A stretch of 64,000 bases of DNA, taken from JANPCX01 sp966211815. GTDB lineage: Bacteria; Pseudomonadota; Gammaproteobacteria; Burkholderiales; Burkholderiaceae_C. A program made the position numbers and the translations under genes. The stretch lies in NCBI GenBank assembly GCA_966211815.1, contig CBIHOD010000008.1, positions 18,319-82,318 of the forward strand. Direction: 5' to 3'. Under the pieces are notes generated by a model. The model was not told where the DNA came from. It did not search any database and saw only the letters and a program-made list of their open reading frames with translations. Positions within the stretch are counted from its first letter, which is position 1. Every line of letters begins with the position of its first letter. Shown here one piece after another: positions 8,265-17,391 of this stretch.

Positions 8265-8939
8265 ATGTTGTTACTGATTGAAGACGACGCGGACCTGTCC
8301 CAGGCCCTGAGCCGCGTGCTGATGCGCCGCGGCTTCGACGTGCAGACCTGCGGCGACGGCCTGGAGGCGCTGTCGCTGCTGCAGAAGGGGCGCTACGACG
8401 GCGTGCTGCTCGACGTCACCATCCCCGGCATGGACGGCCTGCAGCTGCTCAAGCGGCTGCGCCTGCGCGGCGACCGCGTGCCGGTCCTCGTGCTGACCGC
8501 GCGCGGCTCCGTCAGCGACCGCGTCACCGGGCTGAACGCCGGCGCCGACGACTACCTCGCCAAACCCTTCGACCTGGACGAGCTCGAAGCCCGCCTGCGC
8601 GCGCTGCTGCGGCGCGCGCACGGCGAGGAACGCGTGCGCTGCGGCGACCTGCACTGGGACCGCGGCAGCGGCGCCGTCTATCTGGGCGACCGGCCGGTCG
8701 ACCTGGGGGCGCGCGAGCTGGCCCTGCTCTCCACGCTGATGGCCCAGCCCGGCCAGGCCGTCACCCGCGAGCGGCTGCACCGCCTCGTGTTCGAGGACGA
8801 CGCTTCGGTGCAGATGGAGGCCCTGGAGGTGCTGGTGCACCGCCTGCGCAAGAAGATCGCCGGCGCCCGCGTGGAGATCATGACGCTGCGCGGCCTGGGC
8901 TACCTGCTGCGCGCCGAAGATTCGGCCCCGCCGCCGTGA
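8265..8939 (+). CDS. two-component response regulator, OmpR/TctD-like
   Basis: A 224-residue regulator with a receiver domain (phospho-acceptor Asp50 in GVLLDVTIPGMDG) and a C-terminal winged helix (ending EVLVHRLRKKIAGARVEIMT then LRGLGYLLRA). The ATG at 8265 gives the usual MLLLIEDDADL start; an in-frame TTG at 8256 has better spacing from GGAGG at 8244-8248, so the true start is uncertain by three codons. It overlaps the kinase gene by GTGA. Targets are probably the phased CTTTC arrays before the porin and phnD genes. Confidence 0.92.
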   Translation: MLLLIEDDADLSQALSRVLMRRGFDVQTCGDGLEALSLLQKGRYDGVLLDVTIPGMDGLQLLKRLRLRGDRVPVLVLTARGSVSDRVTGLNAGADDYLAKPFDLDELEARLRALLRRAHGEERVRCGDLHWDRGSGAVYLGDRPVDLGARELALLSTLMAQPGQAVTRERLHRLVFEDDASVQMEALEVLVHRLRKKIAGARVEIMTLRGLGYLLRAEDSAPPP

Positions 8940-10405
8940 ACCGGACCGAGCCCGCGGCCGACGCGCCCGTGGCGTCGCGCGACGCCGCCGGTGCCGCCCC
9001 GTCGCTGCGCCGCCAGCTGCTGCTGGGCGTGCTGGTCCCGATGCTGCTCTTCTCGGTGTTCGAGGCGGTGGTGCTTTACCAGTCGGTCAGCCGGACGGTG
9101 AGCCAGGCCTACGACCGCTTCCTGGTCGCCGCGGCGTATTCGGTGGCCGACTCCATCATGCTCGAGTCGGCCAGCGTGGTGCGCGGCAGCTTGCCGCTGG
9201 CGCTGAGGGAGGCTTTCGAGTCCGCCTCGGGCGGTAGCCAGATCTTCTTCCTCATCAGCTCGCCGGAAGGCCACCTCATCGCCGGCGACCCCGAGCTGCA
9301 GGCCGCCGGCATCGCCGACGGCAACGCCCGCGGCGCGCTGCGCGACCGCCCCTCGCGGCCCGAGCTGCGCGACGCGGTGGTCGAGGGCCGCGAGGTGCGC
9401 GTGGCCACGCTGTTCCAGGAGATGGAGCTGCCCCAGGGCCAGCGCACCGCGGTGATCCAGGTGGCGCACACGCTGGAGGCGCGCGATGCCGCGCGGTCCG
9501 AGGCGCTGCACCACGCGTTGGTGCGCCACGGCCTTTTCCTGGGGATGGTGGCGATCGTGGTGGTGTGGGTCATCCTGCACCGCCTGAAGCCGGTGCAGCG
9601 CCTGCGGTCGCAGATCGACGCGCGCCCGGTCACCGACCTGTCGCCGCTGCGCTCGGCCGAGCTGCTCGAGCTGCAGCCCATGGTCGACTCCATCAACCAG
9701 CTGATGCGCCGGCTGGACCAGCTGCACGCCCAGCAGGAGCGGTTCGTCGCCGACGCCTCCCACCAGCTGCAGACGCCGCTGACGGTGCTCAAGACCCAGC
9801 TGCAGGCGGCCCTGGCCGAGGGCGACCCGCAGAGCCAGCGCGCCACGCTGCAGGACATGCTGCGCACCACCGACCGCGCCTCCGGCCTGGTGCGGCAGAT
9901 GCTGTCGATGGTGCGGGTGCACCAGGTGCAGGTCGAAGGCCGGCGGCAGCCGGTCGAGCTGTCCGAGGTGGTGCGCGACGCCAGCGTCGAGCTGTCGCCG
10001 CTGATCGGGCAGAAGCACCTGCGCTTCGACCTGCAGCTCCAACCCTGCCATGTCGCCGGCGACACCTGGATGCTCGGCGAGATGGTGCGCAACCTGCTGC
10101 ACAACGCGATCCGCTTCACGCCGCCGCACGGCGAGCTGGGCATCCGGCTGCAATGCAGCGGCGAGCAGGCCGAGCTGGTGGTCTGGGACAGCGGCCCGGG
10201 CATCGCGCCGGAAGCGCTGTCCAAGCTCGGCGAGCCCTTCTTCACCGTGCCGGGCGTGCCGGCCGGCGCCGGCCTGGGACTGGCGATCTGCATCGACGTG
10301 GCGCGCTCCTTCGGCGGCGACCTGCGGCTGGAGAACCGCGCCGGGCCGGACGGCCCCGTGCCCGGCGCCCAAGCGGTGGCCCGGCTGCCCCGGGTGCTGC
10401 CCTGA
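8936..10405 (+). CDS. sensor histidine kinase, TctE-like (2CSK_N sensor)
   Basis: A 489-residue inner-membrane kinase beginning at a GTG that overlaps the regulator stop. Membrane segments near residues 27-48 and 190-215 flank a periplasmic sensor resembling the 2CSK_N domain (QIFFLISSPEGHLIAGDPEL). The dimerisation/phosphotransfer helix has His276 in VADASHQLQTPLTVLK; the usual HELRTPL is replaced by HQLQTPL. The ATPase domain has NLLHNAIRF (N-box) and WDSGPGIA (G1). TctE-type kinases are known to sense carboxylates and to govern solute-uptake operons and porins, which fits the neighbouring porin and ABC genes. Confidence 0.93.
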   Translation: MNRTEPAADAPVASRDAAGAAPSLRRQLLLGVLVPMLLFSVFEAVVLYQSVSRTVSQAYDRFLVAAAYSVADSIMLESASVVRGSLPLALREAFESASGGSQIFFLISSPEGHLIAGDPELQAAGIADGNARGALRDRPSRPELRDAVVEGREVRVATLFQEMELPQGQRTAVIQVAHTLEARDAARSEALHHALVRHGLFLGMVAIVVVWVILHRLKPVQRLRSQIDARPVTDLSPLRSAELLELQPMVDSINQLMRRLDQLHAQQERFVADASHQLQTPLTVLKTQLQAALAEGDPQSQRATLQDMLRTTDRASGLVRQMLSMVRVHQVQVEGRRQPVELSEVVRDASVELSPLIGQKHLRFDLQLQPCHVAGDTWMLGEMVRNLLHNAIRFTPPHGELGIRLQCSGEQAELVVWDSGPGIAPEALSKLGEPFFTVPGVPAGAGLGLAICIDVARSFGGDLRLENRAGPDGPVPGAQAVARLPRVLP

Positions 10406-10599
10406 GGCCTTCGAAGGGCGCCGCGGCGTCCACTTCGACGCGGCGGAGCCTGCCGCCGCGCCGTGCAGGCCCGCGGGGGAAGGGGGATAATCGACGGGCG
10501 GCCCACCGCCCGGCTCAAGAGGCCGGCCGCCCGGGCGCGCGAGGGGCCTTATTCGGTGGCCCGCCTCCTTCCAGCGACCTTCCTCCAGCGACCACCACC

Positions 10600-12459
10600 A
10601 TGCCCGCCTACCGTTCCAAAACCTCCACCGCCGGCCGCAACATGGCGGGTGCGCGCGCCCTCTGGCGCGCCACCGGCATGAAAGACGACGACTTCGCCAA
10701 GCCCATCATCGCGGTGGTCAACTCGTTCACGCAGTTCGTCCCCGGCCACGTCCACCTGAAGGACCTGGGCCAGCTCGTCGCCCGCGAGATCGAAGCCGCC
10801 GGCGGCGTCGCCAAGGAGTTCAACACCATCGCGGTGGACGACGGCATCGCGATGGGCCACGACGGCATGCTGTACTCGCTGCCCAGCCGCGACATCATCG
10901 CGGACTCGGTCGAGTACATGGTCAACGCGCACTGCGCCGACGCCATGGTCTGCATCTCCAACTGCGACAAGATCACCCCCGGCATGCTGATGGCCGCCAT
11001 GCGCCTGAACATCCCGGTGATCTTCGTCTCCGGCGGCCCGATGGAAGCCGGCAAGACCCGCCTGGCCAACCCGGTCACCAAGGTCATGGAGTTCAAGAAG
11101 CTCGACCTGGTGGACGCGATGGTGATTGCCGCCGACACCAACTACTCCGACGCCGACGTGGCCGAGGTCGAGCGCTCGGCCTGCCCCACCTGCGGTTCGT
11201 GCTCGGGCATGTTCACCGCCAACTCCATGAACTGCCTGACCGAGGCGCTGGGCCTGTCGCTGCCCGGCAATGGCACGGTGGTGGCCACCCACGCCGACCG
11301 CGAGCAGCTCTTCAAGCGCGCAGGCCGCCGCATCGTGGACCTGGCCAAGCAGTACTACGAGCAGGACGACGAACGCGTGCTGCCCCGCTCGGTGGGCTTC
11401 AAGGCGTTTGAAAACGCCATGACGCTGGACATCGCCATGGGCGGCTCCACCAACACCATCCTGCACCTGCTGGCGATTGCCAAAGAGGCCGAGATCCCCT
11501 TCACCATGGCCGACATCGACCGCCTCTCGCGCGTCGTGCCGCAGCTGTGCAAGGTGGCGCCCAACACCAACAAGTACCACATCGAAGACGTGCACCGCGC
11601 CGGCGGCATCATGGCCATCCTGGGCGAGCTGGACCGCGCCGGCAAGCTGCACACCGACGTGCCCACCGTGCACGCCAGGACCCTGGGCGAAGCGCTGGAA
11701 CAGTGGGACATCGTCCGCACGAAGGACGAGGCGGTGAAGACCTTCTACATGGCCGGCCCCGCGGGCATCCCGACGCAGGTGGCCTTCAGCCAGAGCACGC
11801 GCTGGCCCAGCCTCGACCTCGACCGCGCCGAGGGCTGCATCCGCTCCTACGACCACGCCTTCTCGAAGGAGGGCGGCCTGGCCGTGCTGACCGGCAACAT
11901 CGCGCTCGACGGCTGCGTCGTCAAGACCGCCGGCGTCGACGAGAGCATCCTCGTGTTCGAGGGCAGCGCCCACGTCACCGAATCCCAGGACGAGGCGGTG
12001 GAGAACATCCTGGCCGGCAAGGTCAAGGCCGGCGACGTCGTCGTCGTGCGCTATGAAGGCCCCAAGGGCGGTCCCGGCATGCAGGAGATGCTCTACCCCA
12101 CGAGCTACATCAAGTCCCAGGGCCTGGGCAAGGCCTGCGCCCTGCTGACCGACGGCCGCTTCTCCGGCGGCACGTCGGGGCTGTCCATCGGACACTGCTC
12201 GCCCGAGGCGGCGGCCGGCGGCGCCATCGGCCTGGTGCGCGACGGCGACCGCATCCGCATCGACATCCCCAACCGCAAGATCGACGTGCTGCTGTCCGAC
12301 GAAGAGCTCGCCCGCCGCCGCGCCGAGCAGGACGCCAAGGGCTGGAAGCCCGCCAAGCCGCGCCCGCGCAAGGTGTCGGCCGCACTGAAGGCCTACGCCA
12401 AGCTCGTGATGTCCGCGGACAAGGGGGCGGTGCGGGACTTGTCGTTGCTCGACGACTGA
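10600..12459 (+). CDS. ilvD: dihydroxy-acid dehydratase
   Basis: A 619-residue enzyme that dehydrates 2,3-dihydroxy-isovalerate and 2,3-dihydroxy-3-methylvalerate to the 2-keto acids of valine and isoleucine synthesis, the standard long-form length. Iron-sulfur ligands are visible as Cys122 in SNCDKITPGM and Cys195 in CPTCGSCSGMFTANSMNC, at the same positions as in the E. coli enzyme. The C-terminal half has the expected LTDGRFSGGTSGLSIGHCSP. The start MPAYRSKTSTAGRNMAGARA is family-typical. It appears to be a single-gene transcript with its own terminator. Confidence 0.98.
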   Translation: MPAYRSKTSTAGRNMAGARALWRATGMKDDDFAKPIIAVVNSFTQFVPGHVHLKDLGQLVAREIEAAGGVAKEFNTIAVDDGIAMGHDGMLYSLPSRDIIADSVEYMVNAHCADAMVCISNCDKITPGMLMAAMRLNIPVIFVSGGPMEAGKTRLANPVTKVMEFKKLDLVDAMVIAADTNYSDADVAEVERSACPTCGSCSGMFTANSMNCLTEALGLSLPGNGTVVATHADREQLFKRAGRRIVDLAKQYYEQDDERVLPRSVGFKAFENAMTLDIAMGGSTNTILHLLAIAKEAEIPFTMADIDRLSRVVPQLCKVAPNTNKYHIEDVHRAGGIMAILGELDRAGKLHTDVPTVHARTLGEALEQWDIVRTKDEAVKTFYMAGPAGIPTQVAFSQSTRWPSLDLDRAEGCIRSYDHAFSKEGGLAVLTGNIALDGCVVKTAGVDESILVFEGSAHVTESQDEAVENILAGKVKAGDVVVVRYEGPKGGPGMQEMLYPTSYIKSQGLGKACALLTDGRFSGGTSGLSIGHCSPEAAAGGAIGLVRDGDRIRIDIPNRKIDVLLSDEELARRRAEQDAKGWKPAKPRPRKVSAALKAYAKLVMSADKGAVRDLSLLDD

Positions 12460-12483
12460 GCCATCGAGTCGCCCGACGCGCTC

Positions 12484-12505
12484 GGGGTGCTTCGGCACCC
12501 CGTTC
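12484..12505 (+). terminator. ilvD terminator hairpin
   Basis: A perfect 7-bp stem GGGGTGC/GCACCCC closes a TTCG tetraloop (12484-12501), 25 bp after the ilvD stop, followed by a weakly T-rich GTTCGTTTG. It is likely to act as a terminator, although the T-tract is short. Confidence 0.7.
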
Positions 12506-12525
12506 GTTTGCACCCTTCCCGTGCG

Positions 12526-12618
12526 CCTGAGCCTGTCGAAGCCCCTGGCCATCGCGGTTTGTCGGCGGCGCTTTCGCCGTTCACGCAGGGGGGGCTTCGA
12601 CAAGCTCAGCCCGAACGG
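12526..12618. repeat. inverted pair of dispersed GCCTGTCGAAG-type repeats
   Basis: CCTGAGCCTGTCGAAGCCCC at 12526-12545 faces GGGGCTTCGACAAGCTCAG at 12591-12609 (continuing CCCGAACGG to 12618). The same core recurs at 44506-44532, 44774-44799, 56133-56163 and, degenerate, at 48046-48065, so it is a REP-like family in this genome. Confidence 0.8.
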
Positions 12619-12766
12619 ATGAGGGCTCAGTCCGAACGGATGGGGGCTCAGTCCGAACGGATGGTGGCTCAGTCCGAACGGATGGTGGCTCAGCCCGAAC
12701 GGATGGGGCTCAGCTCAAACGCAGGGGGGCTCAGTCCGAACGGAGTGGAGGCTCAGCCCGAACGGG
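12604..12766. repeat. eight-unit tandem array of a 20-22 bp repeat
   Basis: Units begin at 12604, 12625, 12646, 12667, 12688, 12708, 12729 and 12751. The consensus is GCTCAGTCCGAACGGATGG plus two or three bases. The unit equals one half of the dispersed REP-like element, so the array looks like local amplification of that half. The last unit overlaps the 3-prime end of pfp. Confidence 0.88.
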
Positions 12767-13988
12767 ATGGCTTCAGGATCTTCTCCACCGCATGCCCCCG
12801 CAGCCGGTGCGCCTGCGGCATGCTCGACCCCAGCAACGGCCTCAGGTAGGCGCGGAAGGCGTCGGTCACGTCGGTGCCGCCGGCGGCGATGAACTCGTCT
12901 TCCATCGTGCGGGTCTTGCCGGCGACGTCGGCCAGCGGCAGCAGCCGGTAATCGACCGCGTAGTCGCCGGTGCGTTGGATGGCCACCGAGCCGTCGCGGT
13001 CGCCGAGCAGGGAGAACTGCACCGCCTTCTCGCCGGCCTCCCGGGCCTCGCGCTGGTCCACGTCCGACACGCAGCCCAGGAAGGAGCGCTGCAGGTAGCC
13101 CAGGGTGTCGCCGCGCACGCGCTTGATGCCGAGCCTGGACTTGATCTCTTCGCACAGCAGGTCGGCCAGCGCACCGGTGCCCGACAGCTGCAGGTTGCCG
13201 TGGGCGTCGCGCTCGACCTGCTTGGCCAGCTGCGCGGCGATGGGCTGGCCGGAGGCGTCGTGGATGCCTTCCGACACCGCCACCACGCAGCGGCCCAGGC
13301 GGTCGTGCGTGGCTTTCACGTCGGCCAGGAAACGGTCGATCGAGAAATCGCGCTCCGGCAGGTAAAGGAGGTGCGGACCGTCGTCCGGGAATTGGCGGCC
13401 CAGCGCGGCGGCGGCGGTCAGGAAGCCGGCGTGCCGGCCCATCACCACGCCCACATAGACGCCGGGCAGCGAGGCGTTGTCGAGGTCGGCGCCTGCGAAG
13501 GCCTGGGCGACGAAGCGGGCGGCCGACGGGAAGCCGGGCGTGTGGTCGCTGCCCACCAGGTCGTTGTCGATGGTCTTGGGGACGTGCACCGAGCGCAGCG
13601 GGTAGCCGGCCTTGGCCGCTTCCTCGCTGACGATGCGCACCGTGTCGGAGGAGTCGTTCCCCCCGATGTAGAAGAAGTGGCCGATGCCGTGGGCCCGGAG
13701 CACTTTGAAGATTTCGCGGCAATAGGCCAGGTCGGGTTTGTCGCGCGTGGAGCCGAGCGCCGAGGACGGCGTGGCGGCGACCCGCTCCAGGTGCTGGGCG
13801 GTTTCGCGCCCGAGGTCGGTGAAGTCTTCGTCGACGATGCCGCGAACGCCGTGCATCGCGCCGTAGACCGCTCGCACGCCGGGGTGCCGACGCGCCTCCA
13901 GGGCCACGCCGGCCAGCGACTGGTTGATCACGGCGGTGGGGCCGCCGCCCTGGGCGACGAGGATCTTGCTGGCGGGTGTGTCGGGCAT
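12753..13988 (-). CDS. pfp: 6-phosphofructokinase, pyrophosphate-dependent type
   Basis: A 411-residue PFK-family enzyme interconverting fructose 6-phosphate and fructose 1,6-bisphosphate. YIGGNDSSDT and PKTIDND carry Asp and Lys where ATP-dependent enzymes have Gly (GGDGS, PGTIDND), which marks PPi as phosphoryl donor. Other visible motifs are VVMGRHAGF and VAVSEGI. The ATG at 13988 has AGGAGA upstream; longer frames are rejected. The stop codon and the last five codons (SRSG tail) fall inside the final unit of the adjacent tandem repeat, so the repeat has altered the C-terminus. It is transcribed divergently from rdgC. Confidence 0.93.
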   Translation of the reverse strand: MPDTPASKILVAQGGGPTAVINQSLAGVALEARRHPGVRAVYGAMHGVRGIVDEDFTDLGRETAQHLERVAATPSSALGSTRDKPDLAYCREIFKVLRAHGIGHFFYIGGNDSSDTVRIVSEEAAKAGYPLRSVHVPKTIDNDLVGSDHTPGFPSAARFVAQAFAGADLDNASLPGVYVGVVMGRHAGFLTAAAALGRQFPDDGPHLLYLPERDFSIDRFLADVKATHDRLGRCVVAVSEGIHDASGQPIAAQLAKQVERDAHGNLQLSGTGALADLLCEEIKSRLGIKRVRGDTLGYLQRSFLGCVSDVDQREAREAGEKAVQFSLLGDRDGSVAIQRTGDYAVDYRLLPLADVAGKTRTMEDEFIAAGGTDVTDAFRAYLRPLLGSSMPQAHRLRGHAVEKILKPSRSG

Positions 13989-14103
13989 GGCGGTCTCCTG
14001 GGCATCGCGGCAATGGCGCTCGGCCAGTCTACGCCGCCCTCGGGAGCGGCCGGGCGTCGGGCAAAGCTCAATAGAATCCGCCCCCTCGGAGAAGTTTGCA
14101 CCC

Positions 14104-15069
14104 ATGTTCAAGAACGCCCTGATCTACCGCATCGCCGAATGGGACAGCCAAGCGCTGTCCACCCTGGAAGAACGCCTGGCCGCCGGCCGCTTCGCCGAAT
14201 GCGGCGCGACCCAGCCCGAATCGGTCGGCTGGGTGCAGCCCCGCGGCGAGAAACACAGCACGTTCGCCGAGAGCGTGGGCGGGCAGCTGATCCTGCGCCT
14301 GTGCGTGGAACGCAAGGCGGTGCCGGGCTCGGTGGTCAAGGCCCAGCTGGAGGCGCGGCTCGACAAGATCGAGCAGGAAACCGGCCGTCGCCCGAAGGGC
14401 AAGGCCGCCAAGGAAATCAAGGAAGAGATCGTGCAGGACCTCCTGCCGCGCGCTTTTCCCAAACGGTCCAGCAACCTGGTGTGGATCGACCAGAAGGCCG
14501 GCCTGGTGGTCGTCAACGCCGGAAGCAGCAAGGGGGCCGACCGCATCGTCACGACCTTGGTCGAGGCGCTGGGCGGCGGCATCGTGCTGCGGCCGGTCAA
14601 CACCCAGCTGGCGCCGGCCACCGCGATGGCCGAATGGCTGCGCACCAAAGAGGCGCCCTCCGGCTTCACCGTCGACCGCGAATGCGAGCTGAAGCAGCCC
14701 GACAGCGAGAAATCCACCGTGCGCTATGCGCGCCACACGCTCGACATCGACGAGGTCGGAGAGCACATCGCCCAGGGCAAGTTGCCCACGCAGCTGGCGC
14801 TGACTTGGAACAGCCGCGTCTCCTTCGTGCTGACCGAGGGCCTGGCGATCAAGAAGATCAAGCTGCTGGACGTGGTGCTGGAGGAAGGCAAGTCGGCCTC
14901 GCCCAACGGCGGCTCCGACGACGGCGGTTTCGACGCCGACGTGGCCATCAGCACCGGCGAATTGCGCCTGATGCTGCCCGACCTGATCGAGGCGCTCGGC
15001 GGCGAGGCCGCGTCGATCGGGGAGGCCGCCGCGGCCCAGGCTGCGCCGCCGCAAGCCCTGGCGGTCTGA
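14104..15069 (+). CDS. rdgC: recombination-associated protein RdgC
   Basis: A 321-residue nucleoid-associated, ring-forming DNA-binding protein that limits RecA activity. The start MFKNALIYRI and the segments LPRAFPKRSSNLVWID and VSFVLTEGLAIKKIKLLDVV are family-typical, and length is normal. The C-terminus carries an Ala/Pro-rich tail. GGAGAAG precedes the ATG, and a TAGAAT -10-like box lies at 14072-14077. Confidence 0.96.
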   Translation: MFKNALIYRIAEWDSQALSTLEERLAAGRFAECGATQPESVGWVQPRGEKHSTFAESVGGQLILRLCVERKAVPGSVVKAQLEARLDKIEQETGRRPKGKAAKEIKEEIVQDLLPRAFPKRSSNLVWIDQKAGLVVVNAGSSKGADRIVTTLVEALGGGIVLRPVNTQLAPATAMAEWLRTKEAPSGFTVDRECELKQPDSEKSTVRYARHTLDIDEVGEHIAQGKLPTQLALTWNSRVSFVLTEGLAIKKIKLLDVVLEEGKSASPNGGSDDGGFDADVAISTGELRLMLPDLIEALGGEAASIGEAAAAQAAPPQALAV

Positions 15070-15496
15070 ACACTTCCCAGGGGCGGGCCGGACGGCCCCC
15101 CTTGGCGGGGCCGCACCCATGGCGGCCAGCACCCGCTGCCGCGGCGTTTCTTTTCCAAATCCAGGAGCACCTTCGCCGGGACGGCGTCGGTTTCTTCCGT
15201 CAGCTCAACGATTAATTTGTAATTAATTGTTCCGGGTTGGGGCCGCAGCCCAGGCCCCTGACCTTTTCGGCTGCCTGTTTTCCCCAGTATCCGTGCGGTT
15301 CGGCGAGTTTTTCTCGACCGGCGCCGCGGCGTGCCATCACTTTTCGGTTGATGGCAAATCATCATGCCGCGCGATTGTGCCGCGTCACCCCCGAAAACTA
15401 CATTCGTTCGCATGCATCTGCCCGGTGCGCGATTTTTGATTTATTCGCGCCGGCAGTAAGCGGAAAAACAATGAATGTCATTCGTGGGGGGTATTC
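15070..15496. other. AT-richer leader region upstream of the FeeM-like operon
   Basis: No convincing gene fills this 427-bp gap. Base composition falls well below that of neighbouring genes from about 15200 onward, with runs such as TTTTTCTCG and GATTTATTC. It contains a strong palindrome at 15211-15227. A 9-codon frame (MNVIRGGYS, 15470-15499) ends in a TGA overlapping the ATG of the FeeM-like gene and could be a coupled leader peptide. Confidence 0.6.
15211..15227. promoter_or_regulatory. 17-bp AT palindrome, operator candidate
   Basis: ATTAATT and AATTAAT form perfect 7-bp arms around TGT. In DNA this GC-rich such a run is exceptional. It lies about 270 bp upstream of the FeeM-like gene and is a plausible binding site or promoter part for that operon; no regulator is identified. 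Confidence 0.5.
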
Positions 15497-16243
15497 ATGA
15501 GTGAAAGCACCATTATTGGATTCAACGATTCAAAAAAATGGAGAAGCCTTTCTTGCGATGCCGGCGATGAACCATCGATTAATAAAAAAATACCCGGTGC
15601 AAACCATGAATTCAAGTTTCGGATAGCCAGCTCGGACAATCGCAGGACCGCTGCCACGGTATTGGTCCGGAAGATGTACTCGTGGCGGGGCTACGAGGCC
15701 CAGGGGCCCGCGCCGAAAAGGCCCGACGAGCTGGTGCTCATCGCCGAGAACTGCGGCGAACCGGTGGCCACCATGACGGTTTGCGTCGACGGCCCCGCCG
15801 GACTGCCCGCCGACGAGAACTTCCGCGACCAGACCGACCGCCTGCGGTCCGCCGGTCGCCGGCTTTGGGAGCCGTCCCGCGTGGCGGTTGTCAGCCGAAT
15901 GCCGAAAAGGGTTTTCGCCGGTTTGATGCATATCGGCCTGATGTACGCCGGCATATTGCGCGAATGCACCGATGCGGTGATCGAGGTCAACCCCAGACAT
16001 GTGCGTTTCTATACCGAGATGCTGGGGTTCAAGGCGTTGGGCGTGCAAAGGTTGTGCACGCGGGTGGGAGCACCCGGGGTACTGCTTCGACTGGAAATGT
16101 CCCATGCCATCGAGAAAATAAAAGATTATGAAATGGGGCGTGAGGAAAGCCCGTCGTTGCCGGAAAAAACTTTCTATTCCTACTGTTTTTTGAAGAAAGA
16201 CATCACGGGAATATTGAATCGGCTTTCCCATGAATGCCTTTAG
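15497..16243 (+). CDS. FeeM-like N-acyl amino acid synthase (GNAT fold)
   Basis: A 248-residue protein that probably transfers an acyl chain from acyl-ACP to an amino acid or similar amine in the cytoplasm. It resembles the FeeM domain: an N-terminal half with KFRIASSDNRRTAATVLVRK, then ELVLIAENCGEPVATMTV, WEPSRVAVVSR, and the acyl-transferase segment VIEVNPRHVRFYTEMLGFKA. The ATG at 15497 follows a GGGGGG run. The first 40 and last 45 codons are AT-rich while the core is GC-rich, a mosaic look that suggests transfer. It heads five tightly spaced genes. Assignment rests on motif recognition only; product and acceptor are unknown. Confidence 0.65.
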   Translation: MSESTIIGFNDSKKWRSLSCDAGDEPSINKKIPGANHEFKFRIASSDNRRTAATVLVRKMYSWRGYEAQGPAPKRPDELVLIAENCGEPVATMTVCVDGPAGLPADENFRDQTDRLRSAGRRLWEPSRVAVVSRMPKRVFAGLMHIGLMYAGILRECTDAVIEVNPRHVRFYTEMLGFKALGVQRLCTRVGAPGVLLRLEMSHAIEKIKDYEMGREESPSLPEKTFYSYCFLKKDITGILNRLSHECL

Positions 16244-17354
16244 CCCCGTCGAAGTGGGTTGGGGCGTGCCGGCGATCGATGCGGACATGGTGGACAAGCT
16301 GCTCGACGCCGCCCGCTGGGCGCCGAGCGGGGACAATACGCAGCCTTGGCGTTTCGAGGTTCTCAGCCCGTGGTATTGGCGGGTCCACAGCAGTGGACGG
16401 CATGCGGATTGCGTCTATGACCTGGACGGGCATTCCACCCAGATGGCGATGGGCGCGCTGCTGGAGACTTTGCACATCGCCGCCAGCGAATACGGCCTGG
16501 AACTGTCATGCAAGCGCCTGCAAAACTCACCGGAAACGGCCCCGACCTTCGAAATCCGCAGCATGCAAGGCTTGTGGCGGCGCAGCGACCCGCTGCTGCC
16601 CCACATCCGCCGGCGCAGCGTCCAACGCCGCGCGATGCGCGCCCGCCCTCTGGCGGCGGCGGAGAAGAGCCGCCTCGAACTCTCCCTGGGACGGGGCTAC
16701 GGCGTGCTCTGGCTGGAAGGCTGGTCCGCCAAGGCGCGCATGGCCGGGTTGCTGTCCCGGTGCGCCGGCCTGCGCCTGAGCCTGCCCGAGGCCTACCCGG
16801 CGCACCGCGACGCCATCCAGTGGCGCGCCCGCTTCAGCGAAGACCGCATCCCCGACCAGGCCCTGGGGCTGGACCCGCTGACGCTGCGGCTCATGCGGCG
16901 CGTGATGCGCAGCTGGCGCCGCGTCGACTTCTGCAACCGCTACCTCGCCGCTTCATGGCTGCCCCGGCTGGAGATGGACCTGCTGCCGGCCCTGGCCTGC
17001 GGCGCCCATTTCCTGGTGCTGGCGGACGGTGCGCCGCGCACGGTCGACGACTACGTCGACGCGGGGCGGGCGATGCAGCGCTTCTGGCTGACCGCGACGC
17101 AACTGGGCCTGCAACTGCAGCCCAGCATGACGCCCCTGGTCTTCGCCCGGTACGCGCGGGAGGGCGTGCGCTTTTCCGAACGGCCCGGCATGGGCGACCG
17201 CGCGCAGGCGCTGGCGGACGGGCTGGCCGCGCTGTTCGGCGGCGAGGCGCCGTCCAGGGGCGTTTTCATGGGCCGCATCGGCGAAGGCCCCGAAGCGGCG
17301 GCGCGGTCGCTGCGGCGCCCGCTCGACGAACTCATGGCGCGGCGCCGGGAATGA
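16230..17354 (+). CDS. nitroreductase-family flavoprotein (MoeY-like)
   Basis: A 374-residue protein whose N-terminal half has the FMN-site signature ARWAPSGDNTQPWRF of nitroreductases, with the C-terminal half supplying ALACGAHFLVLADG and the MQRFWLTATQLGLQLQPSM helix. It is longer than simple nitroreductases and resembles the MoeY-like group, which also accompanies FeeM-like genes elsewhere (recollection, unverified). The ATG overlaps the end of the synthase gene by 14 bp, so the two are probably translationally coupled. A likely role is redox modification of the acylated product; no substrate can be read. Confidence 0.72.
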   Translation: MNAFSPVEVGWGVPAIDADMVDKLLDAARWAPSGDNTQPWRFEVLSPWYWRVHSSGRHADCVYDLDGHSTQMAMGALLETLHIAASEYGLELSCKRLQNSPETAPTFEIRSMQGLWRRSDPLLPHIRRRSVQRRAMRARPLAAAEKSRLELSLGRGYGVLWLEGWSAKARMAGLLSRCAGLRLSLPEAYPAHRDAIQWRARFSEDRIPDQALGLDPLTLRLMRRVMRSWRRVDFCNRYLAASWLPRLEMDLLPALACGAHFLVLADGAPRTVDDYVDAGRAMQRFWLTATQLGLQLQPSMTPLVFARYAREGVRFSERPGMGDRAQALADGLAALFGGEAPSRGVFMGRIGEGPEAAARSLRRPLDELMARRRE

Positions 17355-17391
17355 GCCGGGCCCGGCGGCCCCAGGGCCGGAAGGGTTCGGC

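Noticed and set aside
12604..12766. CRISPR-like regular spacing
   Set aside because: Units follow one another directly with no unique spacers of 25-40 bp, and there are no cas genes.
12753..13988. ATP-dependent phosphofructokinase
   Set aside because: The Asp and Lys in GGND and PKTIDND exclude the ATP type on known family rules.
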